Assembly (NCBI GenBank): GCA_964006375.1
Contig: OZ023267.1
Coordinates: forward strand, 85,421,406-85,485,405
DNA: 64,000 bases
Direction: 5' to 3'
From: Tillus elongatus
Taxonomy: Eukaryota > Arthropoda > Insecta > Coleoptera > Cleridae
In this document: one piece after another, positions 43,440 through 55,362 of the stretch
Layout of the letters: every line of letters starts with the position of its first letter
Position numbering within the stretch: position 1 is the first letter of the stretch
Made by a program: the position numbers and the translations under genes
Notes under the pieces: model-generated
Told to the model about the DNA's origin: nothing
The model's database searches: none
What the model saw: the letters and a program-made list of their open reading frames with translations, nothing else

Positions 43440-44560
43440 TATCTATAAAGGCATACCGCAATGACCACAACACTTCCAGAGGTGGCACGGTATTTAAACA
43501 AATATTGACCAGTCTGTAGTTCAGCGTAGTTTATAGTGCAGCCGCAGCTAAGTCAGCGCCCAGGTGAGACTCCACCTACTTTGTTGGCCCTAAAACATAC
43601 TATAGGCGGCCCTCGCAACGAACGTGTATACGTTCTTTCTTCTCAATTATTATTTGCTCTCTAAAGTGTGTCGATCGAAATGACACTATGCCCTTCTTGT
43701 CTGTTATTGTATTTACCAATTTGAGTACTTCGAAATATCTTGAAGAGCCAGTGTAGTTCACAGTGCAGCCACAGTCAAGTCAGCACCCACCTACTTTGTA
43801 GACCCTAAAACATCGTATAGGTGAAACTACCAACGAACGTTCATACGATTGAGTGGTAATTTCGCACAGACGTTACTCCAGTTCTCACGGCGGAGCGTCT
43901 ATTACAGGTAACCAACCGTAGACTTCACGCTTTTTTTTCTCTCGTCACTTATGGATTCAGTATCCGCCCTACCCTTGTTAACGTTGCTGGAAACCAAACT
44001 TCCCTTCCCTCTAGGTCGGGACTACCCACTAAACACCCTCTTGAAACTTAGAGTGGTGGCGTAAACCACTCGCCACGTCCCTAACTTTTGTTGTTTTAAA
44101 AACTTCTACATCCTGTCTTCATCCTCCTTTGACTTCGTAATTTCTACGACTTCTATTCCCACAGTATTCCACAGCATTTCACCACATTATCTGCTGCTAC
44201 ATTTTTGCCAATATTATTTACATTTGTTCTCTCAATCGCGGCCATCTTGCGCACTCAAAAACGGTGTGTTCTGGCATATCTCTATCACCACAATTGTTAC
44301 ATTCTTATTTGTCAACTATTTTCGTTTTACTCAAGTAAGACCTGAAACGTCCATGACCTGACAGAAATTGGGTTAAATAATAACCCACCCCCAATGCAGT
44401 CTCGATATCCATGTCTATATATGTAGAATGAGCCACTTTGTCCACTGGGATGTTGACTTTTACTCTTCCCTTTCTCGCTGCCACTTCAGCAATGTTTCGG
44501 TGCTTGCTCCTTTTTTTCTTTTCTTCTATTTTCGTCTCTTTCGTAAGTTACCTCTATTGC
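43440..44560 (-). pseudogene. R1-like LINE C-terminal relic and linked debris
   Basis: On the minus strand at about 44255-44330 a CNNCGDRDMPEHTVFECARW motif is visible, the zinc-binding C terminus of R1-clade ORF2 proteins (C-x2-C ... H ... C). The left part (43440-43930) repeats the sequence that follows the H2B pseudogenes (34200-34500 and 49500-49800). Confidence 0.75.
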
Positions 44561-45179
44561 CAGTAATTAATTAAGCAAGCGCCACCATTGAAAATAAATT
44601 TAAGAACATGTTTGTTACTAAACATTAGAGGTAAAAAGAAGTTTAGTGAAGAAGCAGTGGCAGCAGTTTTGGTTATGGTGGAGATACGCATAGTGGAGTT
44701 TAGTTGGAATCAAATAAAATAGTTAGTTGCATAAAAACCTATTCTAGCAAACCTTCTATTTTAGTTGAGTTTCAGCATTATTGAAGTCTAAGTGTTTGTA
44801 TAAATGATGCAACCCTTCATAATTGTAGGCTCTATCAGGTTTAACCATCAAGTGATTCTTTCGAATGTTTTCAGAAAGTTTTGTGTTGTGCTGTACTAAA
44901 ATAATATCTTTTTGTTACCGTGCTAAGAGAGACAAACTGTTTGGCGTTTTAAGGTAGATTAGCTTTAGGTTGGTTGTCTCTCTACCTATCTATTGTTAGT
45001 TGCCTATCACAACAGCTCTTGGACAGCTGTGTGTCTAACACTACTGATGTTAGACAGCTACTAGTTTCACACGACAGCTGTTGGACAGCTGTTAGACAGC
45101 TGTCTGTAGTGATACTGTATATCTATGTAATATTTTCATAGACTATATAAGAGAGCTTTTGGCAATCGTTAATAGGGAA

Positions 45180-45850
45180 AACTAGAAATTTCTCCAATTT
45201 GGTTGCCGCAGCAGATGCAGATAAGGCTTTAACGTTTAACATTCAATGCATGGTACTCCATATTCATCCAAATGATGTTATACAACAGCAATTAGTAAAG
45301 TCGACTACTATGGATAAAAACGTTCTTATACCATATAGAAAATGGGAAATGTATGAATACCGAATCTCAAAAATTCTACTTAAGGCTTGTGGTCAATTCC
45401 TCAAACGCTGACCAGCCAAGATTTGGCATTGTAAGATTTGAAACGGATTGATATGATAACGTTGGAAAATACATTCGAGATCTAAGACTTCACTTAAATT
45501 ATAAGCAAATCCCCACAGAAGGTATGAATCTGAACTTAAACCAAGTAAATTACATCGAGCGTTCGTATGTTGGTAGAGAAACAACACCTACCTTGAATTA
45601 CAAACGCTTTTATAAAATACCCATGTTTATATTACCTCGGATTAGAAGCCCTTTACAACATATTCCATGTTTGTATTTGATTGCTCCAGGTACAGCGATT
45701 CCATACAAACATGGGATATTTTGTAAAAGTCTTATAATCCAAGGTAGGTGTAGGTTCTATACCAATATACGAACGCTTGATATAATTTACTGGGTTAAAG
45801 TTCAAATTCAGACCTCCTGTGGGGATTTCTTTAGAATTTAAGTTAAGTCT
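45180..45850 (+). pseudogene. MCP relic (left arm)
   Basis: Encodes ADADKALTFNIQCMVLHIHP and VLIPYRKWEMYEYR, matching the middle of the MCP (FLAYRKWDIYELP), then a downstream piece with YVGRETTPTLNY. Truncated and frameshifted. A TATATAAGAGAG box lies about 25-60 bp upstream. Confidence 0.85.
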
Positions 45851-45854
45851 TATA

Positions 45855-46235
45855 TCTCGATTATATTTTATAACGTTGATGTATTTTGTAACGATCAGTT
45901 TGCAATCTCACAATAACAAATCTAGGTCGTTCAGTGTTTGAAGAAGTCTTAATGGACCACAAGCCTTTAGTCGAATTAGTGAGATTCGGTAATTCATACA
46001 TTTCCCATCTTCTATATGGTATATGAACCTTTTTATCCATAGTAATCGACGTTAATAATGGCTGTTGTATAACATTGTTTGGAGTGAATATATTTGACCT
46101 GCAGTACCATGCATTCAATGGTAAACATTAAAGCTTTATTTGCATCTGCTGCGCCAATCAAATTGGAGCAATTTCTATTTATGCGGATTAACAAACTGCT
46201 GAAAAGCTCTCTTATATAGCCTTTGAAATTAGAGG
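45855..46235 (-). pseudogene. MCP relic (right arm)
   Basis: Minus-strand counterpart with IPYRRWEMYELPNLTNSTKG, SIKTSSNTERPRFVIVRLQT and an upstream GAADANKALMFTIECM piece. It preserves the segment equivalent to SVKTATNLERPRYVIIAFQT in the intact MCP. Broken by frameshifts. Confidence 0.87.
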
Positions 46236-46249
46236 TATACAGTATCAGA

Positions 46250-46345
46250 AGAAAGCTGTCTGACAGCTGTTGTGTCAAGCTAGTAGCTGTCTAACAGCTG
46301 TAGTGATAGACACAGAGCTGGCCCAACAGCTGTCGCGATAGACGA
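46250..46345. repeat. CAGCTGT iteron array upstream of p345 relic
   Basis: Repeated CAGCTGT and TCTAACAGCTGT words, followed by ATAGATAGGTAGACAG as in the intact element after its own array. The inverted partner lies at about 45000-45110 and another array at about 51565-51630. Confidence 0.85.
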
Positions 46346-46494
46346 CTAACAATAGATAGGTAGACAGAAAATCAACTCAAAGCTAGTATACCTTAAACCG
46401 CCAAACAGTTTGTATTCTTAGCACGGCAACAAACTAACAAGTGGTTTACATCAGACCAACAACCAGCTTGTTTGAAACAAAAAAACTTTAGCGA

Positions 46495-47118
46495 GATGGA
46501 CCTGAGAAGAGAAAAATATCAAGTAAGTACAACGCAAAACAAAACTTGCTGAAAACATTCGAAACCACTTAATGCTTTAATCTGATAGACCTGACAATGA
46601 TGAAGATTTGCATCCTTTAAACAAACATTAATGATGAAATTAAAGTAGATAAAATAGAAGGTTTGCTAGAATTGGTTTTTATGTAAAGGCCTAAGGCATA
46701 TACCTATGATGATCTTCGACACTATAAAGATATTCTAGGATCAAACAGTGTTTATAAAGTTAAATACAATCCGAATGGGTGAACTAATTTTTCTCAGAAA
46801 ATAATCTAACTCTAACGAAACCAGTGACAAATCCTTGAGCGGAACATCGTCAACTCCTCACGGTTTGGGTGACGACACACATATTAACTTAAAACAAAAA
46901 CCCAACTTAGAATTCACAATGTAAATGATAGAAAAATCAGCACTAAGTGGATGATACAAAATAACAAGCAAATAAAATGTGTGAATGGGGATGACATCAA
47001 TGAGTTAGTTGATAGACTTAGTGTTCTAGTGCCTTCTCAAGTAGCTGATAATAATGCTCATAACAACTAAATTCAATCAATCATTGAAGAACTGAAAGAA
47101 GCAGATGTTATCGCCTAG
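46495..47118 (+). pseudogene. p345 relic, start to stop with internal deletion
   Basis: Starts ATGGACCTGAGAAGAG in the same context as the intact p345 and ends at the homologous stop. The middle (roughly the acidic region through the YGARYAK block) is deleted. C-terminal DDINELVDRLSVL and IIEELKEADVIA are preserved. Confidence 0.87.
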
Positions 47119-47219
47119 TAAAGCTACATATGTCATACATGCCTGCCTACTGCTTAGTATAGAAATGTTTATCGAACAAATAAATTGTATCGCTTAGTTA
47201 AAAATATACGAAATGAAGT

Positions 47220-48165
47220 CAAAGTCATAGTGATTGGCACTCAAAATATCAACAAAACTGAATGTAACCGTCATCTTATTTATCAATGACACAAGCTAGA
47301 AGGTCTAATTGTAGATAAGGTAGAAACCTAAAGGACTGGAATAATGAAGAAACAGGTAGTATTATGAAGACACGTACACTTGGAGAACTCAAATAACTAC
47401 AATATATTTAAAGAAACCTGACGATCGTTTCCCTAACCAAGTTAACGTCATTAGAGTTATAAATGATCCTGTATATCTTACATCTATATCTCTGCTTATA
47501 TTCTTGTGCAGGTAGTTGGTCACTAACGTTAAACAACGAAAAAATTAACATATTTGGATCGGCGGAAATACCTAAATTATTTTATTGTCTATCGTACTTG
47601 CTCCTGCTGATCTTTCTTGTAAATAAGACCCTCCCTTCGGTCTTCCTTTCAGACAAAAAATATTAATGAAAAGCCAATCTACAATATCTGAATTTAGGAA
47701 GGATAAAGAAACCTTTAAAGTTCCTTTAAAGTAGAATAATAAAGACCTTGTGAAAAGTGAAATTAATTAATACATTTGCTTAGAGGCCTCTAAAAATGAC
47801 GCTGCACTTTATACAAGAGTTTTTTTCATCTTAATTGACTGTAATTTTCCTAAACGTTCAGTCTTTAAAAGCACATATGAAGGATATTATTGCAGATGAA
47901 TGCTATTTGTAAGCATCGATTATACTACTTGTTGAATCTTCGACGACTCAGCAGGATGATATTCAGATACCTGACCATCTTAGAATTTACACATCTTATG
48001 TAAAGAGCAAGAGATATCCATGTGGTGCTACAATATACATCAGGAATAATTTAAAATCAGATGAATTAAAAATTATGTTTGAAAACAATTACGAAACTTT
48101 GGATTTTGTGTAATATAACAACCTCCATCTACCCCATCCACGCAGTTAAAGACAAATTCAATAGC

Positions 48166-48232
<67 letters not shown>

Positions 48233-48830
48233 ATTATTTTACAAATAAAATGTTCAATATTCTAACATCACAATCGGCTACATATAGCAACACACAGAGT
48301 GATGTGTGTTTTTTAAACAACAGAAAAAAAACAGGCAGTAGCCGAGTGAGTACACTCGGGCTCACTATTCCAATTCATATTTCAGTTTTCGTAAGCCTGT
48401 AGTGTGTATTTTAAAACACTATTAACACATAAAAAAGCTACTCCGTCAAAACTGAATCATGGATCATATCTAATAGGGACATCAAACATTGTAGCAACTG
48501 TTTTATCTAGACAATGTGACTCCCAAGTCCATTTTACACAAAAAGGTAGACGTGAAAAACCGATAAAACAACCTGACTTGTTTGCGGTTGCACTGTGAAC
48601 TACGTTAAACTACGAACTGAGAAAAATATGCTCAACATACACTGCCGTGCCACCTCTGAAAGTGGTGTGGTCATTGCGGTATGCCTTTATAGATAGATAG
48701 TTGGCCGGCTTGAATGACGGGGCCGGATTCTTTGAGAGTGACCTACGTCCACAGCGCCGCGTAACAAAAACGAAGTCGATTTCGGTGCGGACAGTCATGA
48801 CCATCGACACCCATTTAAAGAGCAACACAA
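47220..48830 (+). repeat. Right arm of the large inverted repeat
   Basis: Partner of 41690-43430. It contains (TA)n at about 48168-48227. It also aligns directly with about 25860-27120 continued at 33013-33560, so the whole block 46760-50500 is a diverged duplicate of 31330-35220. Confidence 0.85.
48600..48800 (-). pseudogene. LINE endonuclease N-terminal relic
   Basis: Minus strand reads LSIKAYRNDHTTFRGGTAVY, matching the 'YR-D ... GGTA-V' block near the N terminus of APE-type LINE endonucleases. Copies lie near 33370-33560 and inverted near 41720-41900. Only this fragment is present. Confidence 0.65.
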
Positions 48831-48952
48831 AATCCGAAAACAAGCCGTGTAAACTTAGAAGCAACAACCGAAAAATATAGTTAAAGGCCAAAGAAAAAGA
48901 AAGCGGACCGTCACTATCGTTCCGACGTTTGTTCTGTATACTGTATGACAAG

Positions 48953-49320
48953 ATGCCACGGAGGGCTAGAGGTAAAGTTATCAAGAAGAACTACAAGGCC
49001 CAGAAGAACATATCCAAGGGCGACAAAAAGAAGCGGAGGATGAAGGAGTGCTAGGCAATTTACATTTACAAAATGCTGAAGCAAGTATATCCCGACCCCG
49101 TATCTGGATCAAGGCAATAAGCATAATGAAGAGCTTCGTCAACGACATATTGGAGCGCATCACCGCCGAAGCCTTCAGGCTCGCTCATTAGAACAACAGA
49201 TCCACGATAACCAGCCGGGAGATCGAGACCACCGTCAGGCACCTTCTGCCCGGTAAACTCGCCAAATACGCATTCAGCGAAGGCACCAAGCCGGTTATCA
49301 AATACACCAGCTCTAAGTAA
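48953..49320 (+). pseudogene. Histone H2B pseudogene, copy 2
   Basis: Colinear with 33672-34036: starts MPRRARGKVIKK, keeps [18 protein letters not shown], then a TAG stop, later stops and a frameshift, and ends in NTSSK-like sequence. More decayed than copy 1. The 3' stem-loop is degraded. Some residues here (ISKGDKKK) are closer to normal H2B than in copy 1, so neither copy derives from the other in its present form. Confidence 0.9.
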
Positions 49321-49642
49321 ATAAATAAACGTGTGCCTTTCAATTGTGTCACATTAGACGGAAAACTTGGAGAGAAAAAAATCGGCCCTTTAAAGAGTCA
49401 CAATTTACAAACATTACAAATGCTCTATCCGTAACCTAATCGCAATTAGCTATTTCACTCATCAGAACCTTTTTTTTTCTTCTCCATTATTATTTGGCCC
49501 TCTGAAGTGTGTCGATCGAATGACACCATGCCCGTCTTGTCTGTTATTGTATCTGCCAATTTGAGAAGTTCGAAATATCGTGAAGAGGAAGCGTAGTTCA
49601 CAGTGTAGCCGCAGCCAAGTCAGCGCCCAGGTGAGACTCCAC

Positions 49643-50200
49643 CTACTTTGTTGTCCCTAAAACGTCATGTACGCGGCACTCGCAACGAACACTTATACAA
49701 TTTACTGGTAATTTCGCACAGACGTTACACGGCGGAACGTCTATTATAAGTAACCGACCGTAGGCTTCACGCTCGTTTTTGTTTCTCGTCAGTTTTGGAT
49801 CCAGTATCCGCCCTACCCTTGTTAACGTTGCTGGACACCATAAAGTGATAAAACCATAAATGTCTACATTCCCCAACTTGACGGTTACTGTTCTCAGTGT
49901 TCTTCGTCCCACTAGCACTATACTTTCAGTTTTCTGAGGCTCAAGTCGGAGACCACTATTTTCCATCCAGTTTTGCACCCTTGCCACTTACCAGTTGATA
50001 TTATTCTCTAGGTCACACTTATTTACTCCGCTTACAATCACCGCCAAATGATCTGCATACCCTATAATAGCCGTGTTGTTTACGAGCTCCAGACTAAAGA
50101 GCTTATCGTAATACATGTTCCACAGTGTTGGTCCTGACGCACGCCACATGTAGCATGAATCCGATATTTCTGTCCAATCAGTATCTATCTGCAAACTGGT
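49643..50200 (-). pseudogene. R1-like LINE reverse transcriptase relic with lost active site
   Basis: Minus strand holds SGPTLWNMYYDKLFSLEL and IIGYADHLAVIVSG, the RT motif region with YADH instead of YADD, so the second catalytic Asp is lost. Then come QNWMENSGLRLEPQKTESI and VGRRTLRTVTVKLGN. A stop divides the two pieces. Confidence 0.85.
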
Positions 50201-50224
50201 ACAAGCCTTTTCAGAGAACGAATA

Positions 50225-50500
50225 ATAGAGAATGATTCATATACATACTTGAGACAACTATACGACGACTTTAACGGACTAAAAACTTACTTTGACAATA
50301 TACTAAGCGTAATGAATGCAGAGTACAAGTTGGAATATATTTTTTTTATTTTAACCATTAATTTCACCATTAGCAATATTGATGACTCATTTCATCGAAT
50401 ATTTCCAACAACAATTAGGAACAAAAGAGGTATAATCAACGGACTAGGATCTATATTCAAATCAATAACTGTGAACTTAGATGCGGATGACGGCGGCAGA
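50225..50500 (+). pseudogene. Errantivirus-like env relic, N-terminal part
   Basis: Contains LYDDFNGLKTYFDNILS, then FTISNIDDSFHRIFPTTIRN and NKRGIINGLGSIFKSITV, matching the start of env at 60090. It is cut by fusion to a Polinton ATPase relic at about 50500. Confidence 0.85.
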
Positions 50501-52320
50501 ATATAGCATGTTAAAGGAGGTGTTTTGTGCTACAAAACGTGTTGGGTACTATCTATACAAAGAACGCGAAGAAATATTAAATCCAGCAGATGAAAAGAGC
50601 GATTCAACTTTTATATTAGATGATGTTGTGAGCAAGATAAATAAAATCGTATTTTTGTATGAGTAGACAGTGAGACATTGACAGTTTCCACTTGGTTCCA
50701 AAACAACTGGTGCATGATAATGCTAACATCATAGTTTTATTTAAACAAGATGAAATTACTACACACAGACTGGAGATAACTCTCTGGCTTTACTGTGACG
50801 CCAGTAGTATGGACAGTTTTATCAATTAAGGGCAACAACGATCAATGAATTGAATATGTAATTAGTCTTGTGTATGATGTAACTACCGATATGAGTTTTG
50901 AAAAGTTCAAACTTCTTTGTGGTGGATTTCGGCAAAACACGCATATTATCGTGGCTGTTGTTAAAGATATTGGTTTAACACAAGGCGTTTGATCACTTTA
51001 TATATCTCGGTTAGCTGAAAAACGTAGGTATTCAGTTGTTCGGTTCACGAACGAATGTTAAGTTCATATCCTATTGGTGTCAAATACTATGTTGATAAAT
51101 ATTTCGCAGAGAAACATTCACGTAATACAACATATAGTGTTATTTATGCTAAAACTACCTACACTATTAAACCTATTAAATTTATTGTTAAACATACATG
51201 ATAAAAATCTGTTGGAATTAATATTTTTGGGAAAACCTGTTACAGCTGCTATGGAAAATTCACAAGGTTTTCCTGATTTTGCAGATTTTATGAAAGCTAC
51301 TAGTCTTCACAGAAAAGAGAACGATCCTCAAGAAGACATTATCAAAAACAGTTCTCCTAAATATCAACAAGTAGAAAAACCAATCTAGAAAAATAAACAA
51401 GCGCTAAGTCACGTCCTACTTCCATATTTTCAGGTTACGGTATGCCACACATGATGCATAATAAAAAACTGAAACTGGGACTGGGATGATATAAACGTGT
51501 TAGTTGATAGAATGCGACTTTTAGTGACTTCTCAAGCCTCTGGTAATAACACACACAACAACGAAATTCAACCGATTAGTTTGACACGACAGCTGTTGGG
51601 CAGCTGTTGGACAGCTGTTCGTCAGCTGTCTCTCCTGATACTGTATACCTATGTAATATTTTCAAAAACTATATAAGAGAGCTTTAGGCAATTCGATAAC
51701 ACGGATAACTAGAAATTGCTCCAATTTGCTTGCCGCACCAGTTGCAGATGAAGCTTTAATATTTAACATTGAATGCATGGAACTACATATTCACTCCAAC
51801 GAGGTTATACATCAGCAATTATTAAAGTCGAATACTATGGATAAAAAGGGTCTTATACCATATAGAAAATGGGAAATGTATGAATTACCGAATATCAATA
51901 ATTCAACCTAAGGCTTGTGGTCCATTAAGACTTCCTCAAACATTGACCGACCTAGATTTGGTATTGTAAGTTTTGAAACGAATCGATACAATAATGTTAG
52001 AAAATATATTCAAGATTTAAGACTTCACTTAAACATTAAGCATAGAAGGTATGAATCTGAACTTTAACCAAATAAATTACATCGAGCGTTCGTATGTTGG
52101 TAGAGAATCAACACCTACCTTGAATTACAACGATTTTATAAAATATCCCATGTTTGTATTTGATTGCTCCAGGTACAGCGTTCCATAAAGCCATGGATTT
52201 CAAATTGGAAATGAAAAGTACTATCAACTATTTCGATCACAAGAAATGCTATTGTGTAATTTACGTGAGTGTGTCGTCCAGTACGCCCCAGTCTCCAACA
52301 TCGTGCATTATATAATGTAA
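50490..52320 (+). pseudogene. Decayed Polinton relic: ATPase, p345, iterons, MCP
   Basis: ATPase piece (MLKEVFCATKRVGYYLYKER, then NPADEKSDSTFILDDVV) runs to about 50965. p345 follows to about 51583, with MENSQGFPDFADFMKATSLH and WDDINVLVDRMRLLVTSQA. The C terminus is cut at a junction with an iteron array (51565-51630) and an MCP piece with IPYRKWEMYELPNINNST. Many stops. Confidence 0.83.
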
Positions 52321-52526
52321 GTCTTCATTGCCATACATAGTTTTAAGATGAGGTTTGTCGTGGTAGATACACAAGGCTTCTGTGTAATAGAGTAGGCACC
52401 CAATGAATTTGTAATTTATAATAGTTATCAATCTTCACATTATATGTTTAAGGGACCGAAACCGCTAGGTTATTAAATGCAGATATAGTTAAATATATAA
52501 AGTTACTACAAAGAACATAGAAGTGT

Positions 52527-52772
52527 TTGGATTATGATTGTGGTAACGTTACTTTAGAAGAATTACCCAACGAAATAGAAAAACATATTATAGAAGAGCG
52601 GGTAGATAGAGTTTACGTAAAAGCTGTTTTAATGAAAAGGTATATTAAAGAGGTGTTATTGAAATGTGATTACAGCGGGGATGTTATCAATTTGAAGAAC
52701 GATGGTGTTTGCCGAAACTTGGAGCAGACCATCCAATATGTATGTATCACGCTGTTAAATTTGATAAAATAA
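52527..52772 (+). other. Small open frame, 81 codons, unrecognised
   Basis: MDYDCGNVTLEELPNEIEKH and onward, charged, ending in a hydrophobic tail. A piece (MKRYIKEVLLKCDYSGDV) is repeated near 36529-36585, where it runs into a TA microsatellite. It lies between MCP and p166 relics. It may be a surviving small gene of the relic lineage with no counterpart in the intact element. Not called a gene with confidence. Confidence 0.3.
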
Positions 52773-52894
52773 AATGTATTTGTGATATTAGAAATTGTAT
52801 GCTTATTTACTTAAATTGTAAACTTATTACATAAATAAAATAACCATTGTACAAGTAAAATGTATTTATTAGTTTTATTTTAAAATACATTTAT

Positions 52895-53150
52895 TAATAT
52901 CCATCTCCAGTCACAAAGACGTTACAACATCAATCCACTGACGCCTTCTGCAGACTCCAATTCTGCAACTCTAAATTTCCTCGAAGAATTCCCGATAGAT
53001 ATTTTCATAATTAGTTGAAACTGTCACATTTTTTTTTATTGAATTTGTTTTCTTCCTTTATTTTGAAGCTTATACAGCCCCAAATAATTCCAAGTTTGTT
53101 TCAATTGCATCATGTTTAGCTGAAGCAGCTTCAATGAGCTGAAACAATAC
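52895..53150 (-). pseudogene. p166 relic, C-terminal part
   Basis: Minus strand aligns with the end of p166 over about 250 bp, ending LEMDINKCILK followed by a stop where p166 has LEININKHSFKP and a stop. No polymerase sequence follows on that strand. Frameshifted. Confidence 0.75.
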
Positions 53151-53159
53151 ATGAAGCAC

Positions 53160-54160
53160 TCTATGCGGATAAAGCATTAAAGTTTAACATTGAGTATATG
53201 GCGCTGCAGGTCCATGTCCACCCCAGCGAAGCTATACAGCAACAATTATTAAAGTCGATTGCTGAAAATAAAAAAAATCTTTATACCATATAGATAATGG
53301 GAAACGTGTGAATTACCAAATCTGAATAATTCAACTAAGGACTTGTTTTCCATTAAAACATCCTCAAACGACCTAGATTTGTTATTGTGATATTCCAAAC
53401 GGAGTATCACAATAACGTTAGAAAACACATCATCGACTTTGATCATGTATGCATTTGAGATATAAGACTCCCCTAAATTCTGAACAAATCCCCACAGAAG
53501 GCATATAGAAACATTATTGAATTTTAACGCGCATATGTTGGTAGAGAACCCAACCTACGCAAAATATCCCATGTTTGTAATTGGTTGCTCCAAGTACAGC
53601 GAATCCATAAAGCTACCAACGGTGGATATTAAATTGAAAATGGAAAGCACTAACAACAATCGAAGCCTTTCGATAAATTCGGACGTTCTACAAATGTAAA
53701 ACATCTAAACAGAATTGTTCAAGGACAAATGTTTCCGAAAAGTCTATAGTGACGCTGATTTACGAAAAATATATAGTAAGATCCTATTGATCCTTCAGAT
53801 TTTGTGAATAAACAAATTGTAGTATATTTGAAAATTGTGTTTAAACATTAAGCCTACAACCGATTTTCACTTAACTAGTATTATGTAAACATCTATTAGT
53901 CTTGAAACCATATCAAGGAGTACATACACATCAAATTGCATCTACTCTTAACGCAAATACAAAAAAGACCTCTGCTGAAATGGATTCTGTGGATACCACA
54001 ATATATAAACTCAAAAAACACTTTACAGATTAGCAATTTACACAAATCGAGGCTGATATGAAACATAGGTTTGCTATTAAAGGTGACTTGAATCAAGCAG
54101 TCGCCACGATTGAAAAAAACTTTAAAACATTTTTGTTACAAAATATTAGTGATAAATAGA
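53160..54160 (+). pseudogene. MCP and coiled-coil gene relics
   Basis: MCP pieces at 53165-53460 (IEYMALQVHVHPSEA region, then SIKTSSN-like) and 53510-53640 (NPTYAKYPMFVIGCSKYSES). After 53655 comes the coiled-coil gene with DPIDPSDFVNKQIV and, further on, long heptad-rich sequence. All interrupted. Confidence 0.75.
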
Positions 54161-54249
54161 AGTTTCTTTCAAGAAGCAGTGGCAGCAGTTTGGGTTATCG
54201 CAGAGAAACGCATTGCAAAAATGGAGTTTAGTTGGATACAAATAAAATA

Positions 54250-54515
54250 GTAAGAAAAAAAATTAGGAAAAAACCTACTTAAAACTTTCAAAAATATATT
54301 TCATATTTAAGCTTGACAGAGCTGCGAATGATGGAGCTCTACATCGTTTATACAAACGCTTAGACTTCACTAACGAAGAAATTCAACATAATGAAAGGAT
54401 GTATCCACAAACAGAAGGTTTGCTAGAATTGGTCTTTAATTAAAGACTTAAGGCATATACTTATGACGATCCTCAACACTATAGAGATTTTCTAGAATCA
54501 AACAGTTAGTTTAAT
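54250..54515 (+). pseudogene. p345 relic with internal deletion
   Basis: DRAANDGALHRLYKRLDFTN joins the N-terminal and central parts directly, and MYPQTEGLLELVFN and YTYDDPQHYRDFLES follow. The deletion removes the acidic region, as in the relic at 46495. Confidence 0.82.
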
Positions 54516-54622
54516 TCTAGATTTTCTCATGATGCTTTCGGATCCGCTGACTCTGAGTCTGCATACTGCTACATTGTTGTAATAATAGCCCGTTGTTATG
54601 GTCTCATCTATCTCGCGAGATC

Positions 54623-55021
54623 AATGGAGCCCCAACAATAAGCCTTTATACTACAAAGTTGACTTCCCACAGTAAGGACTGTCGAGTCAGCAGTACACTT
54701 GGAGGAGGCCACAAGTATGCAGGCTCAGACTAGCAAATTGGACGAAATATCACTCGTGAGAATCTACATCAGCAGATCCTTTGTTACACCCAGAGTGTAG
54801 TGTATAAATGAGCTGCTCACAAGGATACGACCGTTCATTCTTGTTCCGAGTAGTTAAGACTCTGCACATCGCGCGCTAGACTTTAGATCACATGTATGTT
54901 GATCGTTACCTTTGTCATTAGTTTATATTATTCATTTCTGTATTAAGTATTTAAGTATTGATTGTTTAAAGTAGTAAATAAATTGTTTTAAAAATTCAAA
55001 CGTCTTAACCGTAAAATTAAG
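54623..55021 (+). repeat. 5' LTR
   Basis: Matches 62338-62756, from AATG.AGCCCCAACAAT to AACCGTAAA.TTAAG. It lacks the internal CAATAGTGCTACGCCTGG segment present in the 3' LTR near 62514. AAGTAGTAAATAAATTG near the end holds a possible AATAAA signal. Confidence 0.9.
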
Positions 55022-55362
55022 TGGCGCAGGCGTTAGTATTGGTTAGAAAACCGAAAGCATATCGATTTTTAAGCGCATCGACGCCTAATAACCAATTCGA
55101 GCCAAGCAGATCCAATTTAAAGAAGAAACAGTAGTTAAGCAGAGCCAAATGGAAGCAGAAACCATCGTATTATGGTAAGTTTACTCTTATCCCATTTTTA
55201 ATTGCTATATAATTTGATGTATATGTGTTGTATTGAAATGTTATATGTCTGTTTCAGAAGAAGAATTACAAAATTTATCTAATATAGAATATAGGTTTAG
55301 CGATACTATCGTAACAGTAAACCGTTCAAATTTAAATAGTGATTAGTAATAGTAGCAACATG

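Larger units (their letters stand above)
44715..46690. repeat. Imperfect palindrome of Polinton relic genes, about 1-kb arms
   Basis: Centre near 45690. Reading outward each arm has an MCP relic, a CAGCTGT iteron array (about 45000-45110 and 46250-46345), then the start of p345. The left p345 piece is on the minus strand and the right one on the plus strand. The arms are diverged but alignable along their length. Confidence 0.85.

Noticed and set aside
49643..50194. Functional R1-type reverse transcriptase
   Set aside because: The YADD motif is YADH and the frame is broken.
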